Shown here: positions 28,432-37,531 of the stretch, one piece after another
Position numbering within the stretch: position 1 is the first letter of the stretch
How the letters are laid out: each line of letters opens with the position of its first letter
Assembly: GCA_004359435.1 (NCBI GenBank)
Contig: PTET01000002.1
Span: 84,278 to 148,277 of the forward strand
Direction: 5' to 3'
Length of the DNA stretch: 64,000 nucleotides
Source of the DNA: Flavobacteriaceae bacterium
Lineage (GTDB): Bacteria; Bacteroidota; Bacteroidia; Flavobacteriales; Weeksellaceae
The notes under the pieces: model-generated
The model's input: only the letters and a program-made list of their open reading frames with translations
Told to the model about the DNA's origin: nothing
The model's database searches: none
Position numbers and translations under genes: made by a program

Positions 28432-29189
28432 ATGGGCGCGATTATTATTGGTTCTGGAAGTTATTTGCCTGAAAACAATGTAACAAATGAAGATTTTCTT
28501 CAGACTCAGTTTTTTGATGAAAAGGGACAGCCTTATACGGTAGAAAATAGCGAAATCATTGAAAAATTTAGATCTATCACGGAAATTAAATCCAGAAAAT
28601 ATGTCTGGGAAAATCAAAACAATTCAGACATCGCAGCCCTGGCCGGTCTACAAGCTGTTCAGGATGCTGGTATAGACAAAGAATCGTTAGATTATGTAAT
28701 TGTCGCGCACAATTATGGGGATATGGACGCCAAGCAAAGAAGAACAGACATCACCCCATCTATTTCAGCCCGTGTAAAACACAAAATGGGCATAGAAAAC
28801 CCCAAATGTATCCCCTATGATATGCTTTATGGTTGTCCAGGTTGGGTTGAGGGAATGATTCTAGCCAATACCCTAAAGAAGTAATAGAAAGCGAAGGTTT
28901 AACCGCAGGTGATATAGATCTCATTCTTATCCATCAAGCCAACGCCAAGATGGACCATGTGATGGTGGATAAATTTTTCAAACTTTTTGGTCAAACGCCC
29001 AAAACCGATATCACTCCAATGACCATTCAAGACAATGGAAATTCGTCTGTTGCAACAGTACCTACCTTATATGATTTGGTGAAGAAAAATAAGTTGGGTG
29101 ATTTTAAGCTTAAAAAAGGAGCCAACATTATTTTCGCCTCTGTGGGAGCAGGAATGAACATCAACTGTGTGCTATATCGAGAAAAATAA
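28432..29189 (+). pseudogene. fabH: 3-oxoacyl-ACP synthase III family protein, internally deleted
   Basis: The 5' half (ATG 28432) reads MGAIIIGSGSYLPENNV and continues to DMLYGCPGWVEGMILANT, with the active-site Cys in the YGCPGW loop. It then hits stops at about 28882, while the next frame starts in EVIESEGLTAGDIDLILIHQANAKMD and runs to the stop at 29187 with the catalytic His (IHQAN) and Asn (DNGNSSVAT). Between the Cys and His segments KAS III proteins usually have about 130 residues that are missing here, roughly 400 bp by family comparison. KAS III starts fatty-acid chains from acetyl-CoA and malonyl-ACP; this subgroup may instead be a FabH-like thiolase. It is not functional as drawn. 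Confidence 0.85.
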
Positions 29190-29195
29190 AACCCT

Positions 29196-30431
29196 GTGAT
29201 ATATTTTGTTCTACTTTTGGCCGTATTAACCATACTCTATTTTGTAGAATTTTATACTTTTTCTGCCATTCAAAGGGTGCTTGGTTTTTCGAAAACCTTG
29301 TTTACCATCTATTTGGCCATCAGTTTTGGTTTTGTTATTTTGCTCTTTGCCTCAGTATCATATATTAGTTTTTCTAAGCAGGCCGATTTTGATTTAGAAA
29401 TTGTCTTTCTATTGTTGAATTTGTTTTTTGTTCCTAGGGCTTTTGTTACTTTTATACTTGTTTTAGAAGATGTTTGGTCAGAAGCCACTTTTTTTCTATC
29501 TCTAATTCTTGAAGGCGACTACCACAAAGTACAGTATAATGGTCGAAGATTTTGGGTGAGTACCTTAGCTCTTATAGGTTCTATTGTTGTTTTTATTGCT
29601 GTTTTGTACTCAAATTTTGTGGGAAGATATAATTTTGAGATAAACAGACAAACCTTGTTTTTTGATGATTTGCCAAAAGAGTTTGATGGAAAAACCATTT
29701 TGCATCTATCGGATTTGGATCTAGGTACTTTTAAAAATCAGGATAAAGTAAAACATTTTTTAGATTCTATTTCTGGTTTAAATCCCGACATTTTAGTGAT
29801 TAGTGGTGGGGTAGTGGTTTTAAAAGCAGAGGAGCTTTCTCCCTATGTTGAATCTTTTAAAAAAATAAATCCACCTCTAGGAAAATATGCTTCCCTTGGA
29901 CTCACAGATATAGGTTATTTTAAAAATTGGAAATCCATATCTCAAAAAGAACAAAATACAAAAAGGCTGCTTGAAGGATTGTCAGAGTCTGGATTTTCGA
30001 TTTTGAGCAATGAAAATAAATTAATTAAAACCCAAAATGATTCTTTGTATATGGTGGGTGTTTTGCCTTCGTATTTTTTTCCTCTGCCCATGAAGGCAGA
30101 CCTAAATGAAGCCATGGCAGGGGTAAATCCAGGTAGTTTTAAAATTCTTTTAAGTCATTGTCCAGATATGTTTTTTAAACAAGTAGTAAATTATCCTCCC
30201 AAATTTCAACTTACCCTTTCAGGGTTTACCCATGGCGGACAATTTGAGTATAGTTTTTTGGGACTTAAGTTTAAGCCATTTTCTATTCTTTTTGAAGATA
30301 CAGGGCTTCATCAATCCAAAGACAGAAAACTGTTTATCAACAAGGGATTAGGCAGTTTTATCTATACAACAGGTAGGTTTGGCGCTTGGCCAGAGGCTGT
30401 TCTAATCACGTTAAAAAAAGGTGCCGGTTAA
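29196..30431 (+). CDS. Metallophosphoesterase-like membrane protein with degenerate active site
   Basis: 411 residues from a GTG start, six bases after fabH. Four to five N-terminal membrane helices precede a calcineurin-like domain from about residue 155. Aligned by eye with the intact paralogue at 62240-63481, every core motif has changed: SDIHVG is SDLDLG, TGDLVNN is SGGVVVL, GNHDYG is GLTDIG, SHDPSHW is SHCPDMF and SGHTHG is SGFTHG. Most metal ligands are gone while the ORF and fold-defining hydrophobic segments are intact, so this looks like a pseudoenzyme rather than random decay. The natural role may be scaffolding or binding. The alternative is a decaying duplicate. Confidence 0.8.
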   Translation: MIYFVLLLAVLTILYFVEFYTFSAIQRVLGFSKTLFTIYLAISFGFVILLFASVSYISFSKQADFDLEIVFLLLNLFFVPRAFVTFILVLEDVWSEATFFLSLILEGDYHKVQYNGRRFWVSTLALIGSIVVFIAVLYSNFVGRYNFEINRQTLFFDDLPKEFDGKTILHLSDLDLGTFKNQDKVKHFLDSISGLNPDILVISGGVVVLKAEELSPYVESFKKINPPLGKYASLGLTDIGYFKNWKSISQKEQNTKRLLEGLSESGFSILSNENKLIKTQNDSLYMVGVLPSYFFPLPMKADLNEAMAGVNPGSFKILLSHCPDMFFKQVVNYPPKFQLTLSGFTHGGQFEYSFLGLKFKPFSILFEDTGLHQSKDRKLFINKGLGSFIYTTGRFGAWPEAVLITLKKGAG

Positions 30432-30478
30432 TTTTTTGTGTATCTTTATATTATTATTCGTTTAAAATTTTCACAAAT

Positions 30479-30763
30479 ATGAACCTAGAAGAAATACTAC
30501 AAAACCCAAAGACTACTTTCATTGATGTTAGAGAAGAGTTAGAACTCATCAACGATGGGGCTATTGCAAGCGCGCTGCATATTCCACTTGGCGAAATTCC
30601 AGAACACATTGAGGCCATAGAGGCTATGGAAAAACCAGTTGTCATTTTTTGCCGAAGCGGAAACAGAAGTGGAAAAGCCATCGAATTTTTAGAAGCACAA
30701 GGCATTGAAGGTTTATACAACGGTGGCGGATATTTAGACTTGGTAGACATTTTAGAGTCTTAA
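30479..30763 (+). CDS. Rhodanese-like single-domain protein
   Basis: 94 residues from ATG 30479; the ORF-track start is further upstream but includes non-rhodanese sequence. It has FIDVREELEL at the front and the active-site loop VVIFCRSGNRSGKA with catalytic Cys, matching cytosolic single-domain rhodaneses that move sulfane sulfur. It ends NGGGYLDLVDILES. It is followed after only six bases by a stump of rpsO, which is probably not the ancestral spacing. Confidence 0.9.
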   Translation: MNLEEILQNPKTTFIDVREELELINDGAIASALHIPLGEIPEHIEAIEAMEKPVVIFCRSGNRSGKAIEFLEAQGIEGLYNGGGYLDLVDILES

Positions 30764-30769
30764 ATTTGT

Positions 30770-30856
30770 TCAAGAAGAAGACTTCTAGATTACCTTAAAA
30801 ACACAGACATCGAAAGATACAGAAAGATTATTGCTGAACTAGGCATTAGAAAATAA
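30770..30856 (+). pseudogene. rpsO: 30S ribosomal protein S15, C-terminal remnant
   Basis: Reading from 30773 gives RRRLLDYLKNTDIERYRKII and then AELGIRK followed by TAA: the conserved C-terminal 27 residues of S15 (E. coli ends RRRLLDYLKRKD...RLGLRR). There is no start codon or upstream S15 coding sequence; the rhodanese stop is six bases before. About 60 N-terminal residues and the gene's own promoter are missing. In bacteria rpsO usually lies directly upstream of pnp, as this remnant does, so it marks the original site. S15 binds 16S rRNA early in 30S assembly. The fragment is too short for the ORF track. Confidence 0.9.
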
Positions 30857-30875
30857 TCCAAACAAAAGTTTGCCT

Positions 30876-30908
30876 AAAGAGACAATGAAAATTGTCTCTT
30901 TTTTTTTG
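30876..30908 (+). terminator. Intrinsic terminator of rpsO
   Basis: AAAGAGACAAT / ATTGTCTCTTT closed by a GAAA (GNRA) tetraloop and followed by a T-run, 20 bp after the rpsO remnant. Confidence 0.92.
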
Positions 30909-30938
30909 TGGCATAAAATGCAAAAAGCCCTACATTTA
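30905..30938 (+). promoter_or_regulatory. Putative pnp promoter
   Basis: TTTG at 30905-30908 and TACATTTA at 30931-30938 are 22 bp apart, near the Bacteroidota consensus TTTG/TAnnTTTG, 58 bp upstream of the pnp start. It overlaps the T-run of the rpsO terminator. Confidence 0.5.
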
Positions 30939-30995
30939 CACTCTTAAGAAATATAGAGAAAAAAAGAATAACAAAGACGAAAACAAAAGACAAAG

Positions 30996-33113
30996 ATGAT
31001 TCCAACGGCAATTACGCAAACAATTCAATTAGAAGACGGTAGAGAAATAATTATTGAAACAGGAAAACTGGCAAAACAAGCAGATGGGTCTGTTGTAGTG
31101 AGAATGGGTGATACCATGCTCCTAGCAACGGTGGTTTCTGCAAAAGAAGCCAATGCTGGAATAGATTTTCTTCCACTTACTGTAGATTATAGAGAAAAAT
31201 TCGCCTCTGCTGGAAAGTATCCAGGAGGTTTCTTCAAAAGAGAAGCGCGTCCCTCCGATGCGGAAATTCTTACCATGAGATTGGTAGACAGGGTTCTAAG
31301 ACCTTTGTTTCCCAAAAATTACCACGCTGAAACTCAGGTGATGATTCAACTGATGTCTCATGACCCCAAAGTGATGCCCGATGCACTGGTAGGACTTGCA
31401 GCTTCTGCAGCCCTTGCCATTACAGACATTCCATTCGAATGTCCCATTTCTGAGGTGAGAGTTGCCAGAGTAAACGGGGAACTTCTCATCAACCCAACCT
31501 TTGAGCAATTGGAACAGTCTGACATTGATATGATGGTAGGAGCTTCCTATGATTCTGTGATGATGGTAGAGGGAGAGATGCACGAAATCTCTGAAAAAGA
31601 AATGGTGGAAGCCATTCGTTTTGCTCATGATGCCATCAAACTACAGTGCAAAGCCCAAGAAGAATTGGTAGCCAAAGTAGGGAAAAAGACGACAAGAGAA
31701 ATTCCACAAGTGGAAGAGAATTTGGACATCTACAACAAAGTAAAAGAGTTCGCTTACGACAAAGTGTATCAAGTTGCAAAACAAGGTTCTTCTAAAGCAG
31801 AGCGTTCTGAAAAATTTGCCGAAATCAAAAACCAAACCAAAGAATTGTTCTCCGAGGAAGAATTGGAGCAACATGGTGGGTTGATTTCAACCTATTATTC
31901 CAAAGTAAACAAAGCTGCGGTAAGAGATTTGACCCTTAACGAGCAACTCAGACTGGATGGAAGAAAAACCACAGACATTCGTCCGATTTGGTGTGAGGTG
32001 AATTATTTGCCTTCAACACACGGTTCTGCCGTTTTTACAAGAGGGGAAACCCAAGCCTTGGCAACAGTAACTTTGGGTTCTTCCAGAGATGCCAACCAAT
32101 TGGATTCTCCTACCTTTGAAGGAGAAGAAAGATTCTATCTTCACTACAATTTCCCTCCATTCTGTACTGGTGAGGCAAGACCTCTAAGAGGAACTTCCAG
32201 AAGAGAAGTAGGACACGGGAATTTGGCTCAAAGAGCACTCAAAAATATGGTTCCTGCAGATTGTCCTTATACCGTTCGTGTGGTATCAGAGGTTTTGGAA
32301 TCCAACGGTTCTTCTTCTATGGCAACGGTTTGTGCTGGTACCATGGCACTGATGGATGCTGGGATTCAAATGAAAAAACCGGTTTCTGGTATTGCAATGG
32401 GATTGATTTCTGATGACAGCACTGGAAAATACGCGGTACTTTCTGATATTTTGGGTGATGAAGACCACCTTGGAGACATGGACTTCAAAGTGACAGGAAC
32501 TGCAGATGGAATCACAGCTTGCCAAATGGACATCAAAGTAAAAGGTCTTTCTTATGAAATTTTGGAGAAAGCTTTGGGACAAGCAAGAGACGGAAGATTG
32601 CACATTTTGGGAGAACTTACCTCTGCCATTTCTGCTCCAAATCCAACTGTGAAGCCACACGCACCGAAAATGGTGAAAATGGTTATCGCCAAAGATTTCA
32701 TCGGAGCGGTGATTGGACCTGGAGGAAAAATCATCCAAGAGATGCAAGCCGCTACAGATACTGTTATTACCATTGAGGAAGTTGGAAATGAAGGACACAT
32801 CGAAATTTCTGGTGTAAACCAAGAAAAAATTGATGCTGCCATCCAAAGAATCAAAGACATTACGTTCATTCCAGAGGTGGGTGCAACCTATTCTGCCAAA
32901 GTAAAATCCATCAAACCATTTGGTGCTTTTGTGGAAATCAAAAAAGGAGTAGAGGGATTGGTTCATATCTCAGAGGTAGCTTGGGAAAGACTAGAAACCG
33001 TGGAATCTGTTCTTTCTGAAGGACAAAGTGTAGAGGTAAAATACATTGGAGAAGATCCTAAAACCAAAAAGATGCGTCTTTCTATGAAGGCGTTGCTACC
33101 CAAACCAGAATAA
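30996..33113 (+). CDS. pnp: Polyribonucleotide nucleotidyltransferase (PNPase)
   Basis: A complete 705-residue PNPase: two RNase PH domains (first near [21 protein letters not shown]; second near [13 protein letters not shown], with [19 protein letters not shown] holding the catalytic Asp residues), then KH ([12 protein letters not shown]) and S1 ([20 protein letters not shown]) RNA-binding domains. It degrades RNA 3'-to-5' using phosphate and can add tails in reverse. It follows the rpsO remnant, the normal order, and ends at its own terminator. It is cytosolic, part of RNA turnover. Intact. Confidence 0.97.
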   Translation: MIPTAITQTIQLEDGREIIIETGKLAKQADGSVVVRMGDTMLLATVVSAKEANAGIDFLPLTVDYREKFASAGKYPGGFFKREARPSDAEILTMRLVDRVLRPLFPKNYHAETQVMIQLMSHDPKVMPDALVGLAASAALAITDIPFECPISEVRVARVNGELLINPTFEQLEQSDIDMMVGASYDSVMMVEGEMHEISEKEMVEAIRFAHDAIKLQCKAQEELVAKVGKKTTREIPQVEENLDIYNKVKEFAYDKVYQVAKQGSSKAERSEKFAEIKNQTKELFSEEELEQHGGLISTYYSKVNKAAVRDLTLNEQLRLDGRKTTDIRPIWCEVNYLPSTHGSAVFTRGETQALATVTLGSSRDANQLDSPTFEGEERFYLHYNFPPFCTGEARPLRGTSRREVGHGNLAQRALKNMVPADCPYTVRVVSEVLESNGSSSMATVCAGTMALMDAGIQMKKPVSGIAMGLISDDSTGKYAVLSDILGDEDHLGDMDFKVTGTADGITACQMDIKVKGLSYEILEKALGQARDGRLHILGELTSAISAPNPTVKPHAPKMVKMVIAKDFIGAVIGPGGKIIQEMQAATDTVITIEEVGNEGHIEISGVNQEKIDAAIQRIKDITFIPEVGATYSAKVKSIKPFGAFVEIKKGVEGLVHISEVAWERLETVESVLSEGQSVEVKYIGEDPKTKKMRLSMKALLPKPE

Positions 33114-33132
33114 GGTTTTTGTATACTATTTT

Positions 33133-33159
33133 AAAAGGAGCCATTTGGCTCCTTTTTTT
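33133..33159 (+). terminator. Intrinsic terminator of pnp
   Basis: AAAAGGAGCCA / TGGCTCCTTTT with a two-base TT spacer (so the true loop is four to six bases) and a T-run, 19 bp after the pnp stop. Confidence 0.9.
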
Positions 33160-33178
33160 ATTCAAGTTAGGTCTTCGG

Positions 33179-33427
33179 TTAGGTTTTCTTCAGTTCGCCT
33201 TTGTCCAACATATCCTGTATTTTGAACAATATTTCATCCAAACCATTGGATTTGATTTCGTACAAGGTAGAAAGTTGCATACCCAGTTTTCCCCCAGGAA
33301 AACCACCTTTTCTTAAAAACCATTCCAGATAACTCACCGGAAGAGAAGAAAGCAGGGTTCCTTTGTATTTGCCAAAAGGCATTTTTGTGGTTACAATCTC
33401 TATGAGGATTTTTTGGTCTGGTTTCAA
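33179..33427 (-). CDS. DUF3820 family protein
   Basis: 82 residues with the DUF3820 pattern: KMPFGKYKG, LPVSYLEWF, GFPGGKLGMQL and EIKSNGLDEIL. Small cytosolic proteins of this type are found across Bacteroidota and Proteobacteria; the name 'quorum-sensing-regulated virulence factor' attached to some is not evidence for a role here. It lies between the pnp terminator and the SMEK-domain gene on the minus strand, with a 61-bp gap to the latter. Confidence 0.82.
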   Translation of the reverse strand: MKPDQKILIEIVTTKMPFGKYKGTLLSSLPVSYLEWFLRKGGFPGGKLGMQLSTLYEIKSNGLDEILFKIQDMLDKGELKKT

Positions 33428-33488
33428 AATATGGGGTGTGATAAGTGTGGGAGAGGAGGTTGTTTGAGAGGGGTTATGGAAATTGAAA

Positions 33489-36212
33489 TTACCTGATTAA
33501 GTTTTCAGTGAAAAATTCAGCAAGTTTAGCGTCATAATTGACTTTTAGTTCTTTTACTACTTTTTCTTTTAGCGGCTTTATATGATGTAGTTTTTCGTTT
33601 ATGTAATACGGAACAAACAAATCGGTTAGCCATTTTAATTCAAAGAGTTTATAATCATATGTTTCGTAATTGATTAACCAATTATAGTAGTCTGATTTTT
33701 TTGAAATTTCTTGAATGCTTTCTTGTTTAAAGTCCACATTTAAGTAGGCAAGACAATTAATGAAGTTGAAACCTGTAAAATTCTGAAATTTCCATTTTCC
33801 GTTTTCTTGTTTAATGTCGTATGGTGAACAACTCTCAACCACACTTTTAATGAAACTTTTTAAGAGACTTGAGTTTTCGTCTTTAGTGAAGACGCCTTTA
33901 AATGCTGCGTTCATATAAAAGTCAGCATCAAATTTACTTTCTAAATATTCAACGGATTTTTGTTTGATTGCTTGTTTTCCTGTTTCATTAGCAATATTCC
34001 AAGCAGCAAATATTTGCTTAGTGTCGTGAACTCTGTTGTTACAAGTTGTTTTAACGTAGTTGAATAACTTTTCAAAAAAATCTTTGTCATCTTCCGACAA
34101 AACAAAATTAGTCTTCTCAAATGCTATATCACTAATTAATTCAAGAACATAATCACCCGAATTGTGGTGTTTATCGTCAAATGTTAGTTCAATAATTTTT
34201 TTAATTTGCTCCGATGAAAATATTTGAATTTTTGCCTTAAAAAATTTAATAGCATAAGACCAATTATTGTGATTAAAGTCTTCTGCAACTTGTAAATAAT
34301 TTACAAATGGTTCTGTTATCGGTTTTAATTCTTCATCTGATAGCTCTGCTTTTGAAAGTAACAGCATTATCTTATTGAAAATAAAACGAAGCGACTGGCG
34401 ATAAGATGAAAAGTAATCTTGTTTTAAAATATCATCATTAAAATTAATGCTATCCCAAATACCTGTCGTATATTGAAATGTAAAGAAATTTGTAATTGTG
34501 CTAATGAAACTTTGCTTTTCACTATCAATAATTGGAATACTTTGAATTTTATACTCATTGAAAAGTTGTTCCAACTTTTTTTCATCAACATAGAAATACA
34601 TATAAGATAATAGCATGCTGTCAAATTCTTTAAGTCTGAATTCATAGCTTTTATCTGTAGTAAAACTAATCAGAATACCTTCAATTCCTTTTGTTATGAC
34701 CTGTTTGAACATGTAAAAGTCATCCTTAACAATATGATTATATGAATAAAATGCAAATAGGATATGCAGTTCTTCTCTCAACAAATTGATTGCGTTTGAC
34801 CCCCAACTTGTTCCGCCGTTTTGGTAGAGTTTATTAGTGCTTATTATGCTTTCGACTTGCTCATCAATAATTTCCCGACTCATATGCAAGTAATATTTTT
34901 CTTTTACTTTTATTAATTCGTCCCTTAATTCAAGAGGTATTGATAGTTCATTAATTGTATTATATAAATCAATATTATCTATTTTAGGAAGTATTAGCTC
35001 TTTTTCACTCTCCCACCAAGGGGAATTAATAAAATTTCGTATCTGTTTTATGTTATATAGTGACAAAAAATGTATGGCAGAATTATTTTGATTTTTACTT
35101 TTTTCAGCAACACTGTTTAAAATTTGCCAACCCTTTACGTGTTCGCCAAGTTTACACAAATAATATCCTTCGGCTAATGCTTCCTCAAGCGTTTCTGAAT
35201 GTGCAATCGCTTTGCTTTTTAAGTCTGTGATAAGCGTTTTTATTCTAAACTTGTGAAATTGACAAGACATGCAATTACAGCTATCGTAGTGTTTGACTTT
35301 GATTTTATGATGTTCTATTTCTGTGTATTTTTCTCTGTAACAGATACATTGAATTAAAGAGTTGTTAAGAATGAGGAAAATTTCTTTTAATTTTTCTTCA
35401 TACGGTTTTAGTGAATCATCGCTTATTGTAATAGCTGTATTTTCAACTTTTACTTTTTGCAAAAGTTCATGAATCGCTTTATTGCTCGTTTTTAGGCAGT
35501 AGTGCGAATATGAATCGTGAAAACTTTCTTCACTGTTAAAGATTGGAAGTCTGGAAATTGTTCTTGGGTAGATAAATTTGAATCCTTTAAAGAGCTTTAA
35601 ATATTCTAAAATTTGGTCAACAAGATGGAGGTCTTTGTTAGGTTTAAATGAATTGGGTTTTGTGTTTGATGACTCGGTATTTGTAAATATTTTTTTTGCT
35701 TTTTCAGGGTCAAGTTCTTTTAAAACAAATTCCCAAATTGGTTTTATTTTATCCGAATTATCAAAATTATTTGTCAGCTCTCCTAAAATTGTTGTGTTGT
35801 CGTGAAATTTAATTTTTACACCGTGTTCGTTTAATTTGTTTTCATCGAAATTGAAATCTTTTTTTCTATCAATAATTAAAAAGTGTAACTCATTATAGTT
35901 TTCATATTTCTTTTTTTCTACAAAGGTTTTTAATGTGCTATTAACTTTAGCGCTTGTATTGTTTGCTGTTACTTGAACACAAACTCTTTTTTCTGGATCG
36001 TGTAAGTCAATAGTATCATTGGTTGCACTTTCAATTTTATCTTTTGAGAGATTTAATCCAAAAAGTAAATTTAGAAAATTTCGAAAAAAACCTTCAGCAT
36101 TAACTGCTTCGCTGTTTAAATTATTGGCTGTATGCCTTTTTATACCATCAACATATTGACCTAATAGCTTGTCAATTTCCTCTCTATAATTTCCAGTTTG
36201 TGTTAGTGGCAT
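33489..36212 (-). CDS. SMEK domain-containing protein, possible defence gene
   Basis: 907 residues. The first 170 resemble the SMEK domain: an N-terminal helix, AEGFFRNFLNLLFG, ATNDTIDLHDPEKRVCVQVTANN and YNELHFLIIDRKK. The D...QVT strand pair resembles a restriction-endonuclease-like core with Gln where Glu would be expected; that link is inference. Cysteines at about 289, 291, 312, 314 and 317 could bind zinc. The rest is a long, mostly helical, Asn/Lys/Phe-rich region of unknown fold. The gene is monocistronic, notably AT-rich compared with the flanking pnp and xylulokinase-like operon, and long, as in many single-gene defence systems. No partner gene is visible. Confidence 0.65.
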   Translation of the reverse strand: MPLTQTGNYREEIDKLLGQYVDGIKRHTANNLNSEAVNAEGFFRNFLNLLFGLNLSKDKIESATNDTIDLHDPEKRVCVQVTANNTSAKVNSTLKTFVEKKKYENYNELHFLIIDRKKDFNFDENKLNEHGVKIKFHDNTTILGELTNNFDNSDKIKPIWEFVLKELDPEKAKKIFTNTESSNTKPNSFKPNKDLHLVDQILEYLKLFKGFKFIYPRTISRLPIFNSEESFHDSYSHYCLKTSNKAIHELLQKVKVENTAITISDDSLKPYEEKLKEIFLILNNSLIQCICYREKYTEIEHHKIKVKHYDSCNCMSCQFHKFRIKTLITDLKSKAIAHSETLEEALAEGYYLCKLGEHVKGWQILNSVAEKSKNQNNSAIHFLSLYNIKQIRNFINSPWWESEKELILPKIDNIDLYNTINELSIPLELRDELIKVKEKYYLHMSREIIDEQVESIISTNKLYQNGGTSWGSNAINLLREELHILFAFYSYNHIVKDDFYMFKQVITKGIEGILISFTTDKSYEFRLKEFDSMLLSYMYFYVDEKKLEQLFNEYKIQSIPIIDSEKQSFISTITNFFTFQYTTGIWDSINFNDDILKQDYFSSYRQSLRFIFNKIMLLLSKAELSDEELKPITEPFVNYLQVAEDFNHNNWSYAIKFFKAKIQIFSSEQIKKIIELTFDDKHHNSGDYVLELISDIAFEKTNFVLSEDDKDFFEKLFNYVKTTCNNRVHDTKQIFAAWNIANETGKQAIKQKSVEYLESKFDADFYMNAAFKGVFTKDENSSLLKSFIKSVVESCSPYDIKQENGKWKFQNFTGFNFINCLAYLNVDFKQESIQEISKKSDYYNWLINYETYDYKLFELKWLTDLFVPYYINEKLHHIKPLKEKVVKELKVNYDAKLAEFFTENLIR

Positions 36213-36435
36213 AAACTAATTTCCTTCAACAATTTAATTTCTTTATCGGTCAGTTAGTAAAGTTAAAAAAACACTTGGTCTATTTTATCATCAATTTCAT
36301 AAAAATCAATGATTTGTCTATCGAAATATTAGTGCTTTTCTAAATACATCTTAATAACCCATATTTTCCATTACTCACATTTCATGTAATATAAGAAAAT
36401 CCCACCCCCAACTCTGTTAAAAAATCCCATTTTCC

Positions 36436-36465
36436 TTTGCATTTGATTTGCTTTTTGTAAATTCG
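36436..36465 (+). promoter_or_regulatory. Putative promoter of the GntR-type regulator
   Basis: TTTG (36436-36439), an 18-bp spacer and TAAATTCG (36458-36465, last bases off consensus) precede ATG 36487. It resembles the Bacteroidota TTTG/TAnnTTTG pattern. Confidence 0.45.
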
Positions 36466-36486
36466 ACCAGCACAGTACAGCATAGT

Positions 36487-37503
36487 ATGGATTTGAATAT
36501 TTCTTCCAAAAGTGAAGTTCCCAAATATCAGCAATTGGTAGATGCCATTGGTCATGCCATTGCCAAAAACACGCTGTCTGTGGGAATGAGGCTACCCTCG
36601 GTCAATGAATTGAGCAAAAAAGAGAACCTCTCTAGAGATACCATTGTAAAAGCCTACGAGCTTCTCAAAGAACAAGGAATGATTGATTCCGTTCCTGCCA
36701 AGGGCTATTTTGTGAGTGGCAACACCAAAAAAGTGCTTTTGTTTTTGGATACCTTAAAGGCATACAAAGAAGTTTTGTATCATGCCTTTGTAGGAAATTT
36801 GCCCGAGAATTTTATTGTAGAGGTGCAATTTCACCATTACCATGTAGAAAACTTCAAAAACATTGTGGAGAGCAGTCTTGGGAAATATTACAAATATGTA
36901 ATTATGCCCTTTGATGACCCAAAAGTCACCGCAGCCTTAAAAAAACTGCCCGAAGAAAGATTGCTTCTGATAGACTCTGGAAATTATCCCAACGCCCAAA
37001 ACCACCGCATTTATCAGGATTTTGCCCAGAGTTTTAACGATTGTTTGGAAAAAGCATTGCAGCCCTTAAAAAAATACCAAAAGCTTTGTTTTGTCTATCC
37101 CAAGCATACCCACCATCCCAAAATCTCCCTTTCCATTTTTGAAAAATTCGCTGTGGATAATGATTTTGAGCACCAAATCATCTATGACATCAAAGATTTC
37201 AAACCCAGCAAAAATACAGCTTACATCAGTGTGAGCGACCAATTTTTGGGGATTTTGCTAGAGGAAGCCAAAAAACAGAACCTAGACATCGGAAAAGACA
37301 TCGGTATTCTTTCCTACAACGAAACACCCATGAAGAAATTCATCTACAAGGGCATTTCGGTGATTTCTACCGATTTCAAAAAGATGGGTGAAAAAGGAGC
37401 AGAATTTGTCTGTGGCTCCCAAGACATGAGCTTTAAGGATTTGGAAAACCAAAAGCTTAACCTGAAAATTCCAACCCAGCTTATCCTTCGGGATTCACTT
37501 TAA
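36487..37503 (+). CDS. GntR-type regulator with periplasmic-binding-like sensor domain
   Basis: 338 residues from ATG 36487 (MDLNISSKSEVPKYQQLVDA); the ORF track begins 13 codons earlier. A winged helix-turn-helix of the GntR type (GMRLPSVNELSKKENLSRDT) occupies residues 10-75, followed by a sugar-binding domain of the LacI/PBP1 type (VIMPFDDPKVTAAL, GILSYNETPMKKFIYKGISVISTDF). Such Bacteroidota hybrids control the carbohydrate operon they precede. It lies 28 bp upstream of an FGGY kinase, so it probably regulates this operon in response to a sugar or sugar phosphate. Confidence 0.85.
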   Translation: MDLNISSKSEVPKYQQLVDAIGHAIAKNTLSVGMRLPSVNELSKKENLSRDTIVKAYELLKEQGMIDSVPAKGYFVSGNTKKVLLFLDTLKAYKEVLYHAFVGNLPENFIVEVQFHHYHVENFKNIVESSLGKYYKYVIMPFDDPKVTAALKKLPEERLLLIDSGNYPNAQNHRIYQDFAQSFNDCLEKALQPLKKYQKLCFVYPKHTHHPKISLSIFEKFAVDNDFEHQIIYDIKDFKPSKNTAYISVSDQFLGILLEEAKKQNLDIGKDIGILSYNETPMKKFIYKGISVISTDFKKMGEKGAEFVCGSQDMSFKDLENQKLNLKIPTQLILRDSL

Positions 37504-37531
37504 ATCACCCAACAAAAAAAATGCAAAACAG

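Noticed and set aside
28399-28617. 72-aa minus-strand ORF over fabH
   Set aside because: Shadow of fabH; no start context or family resemblance.
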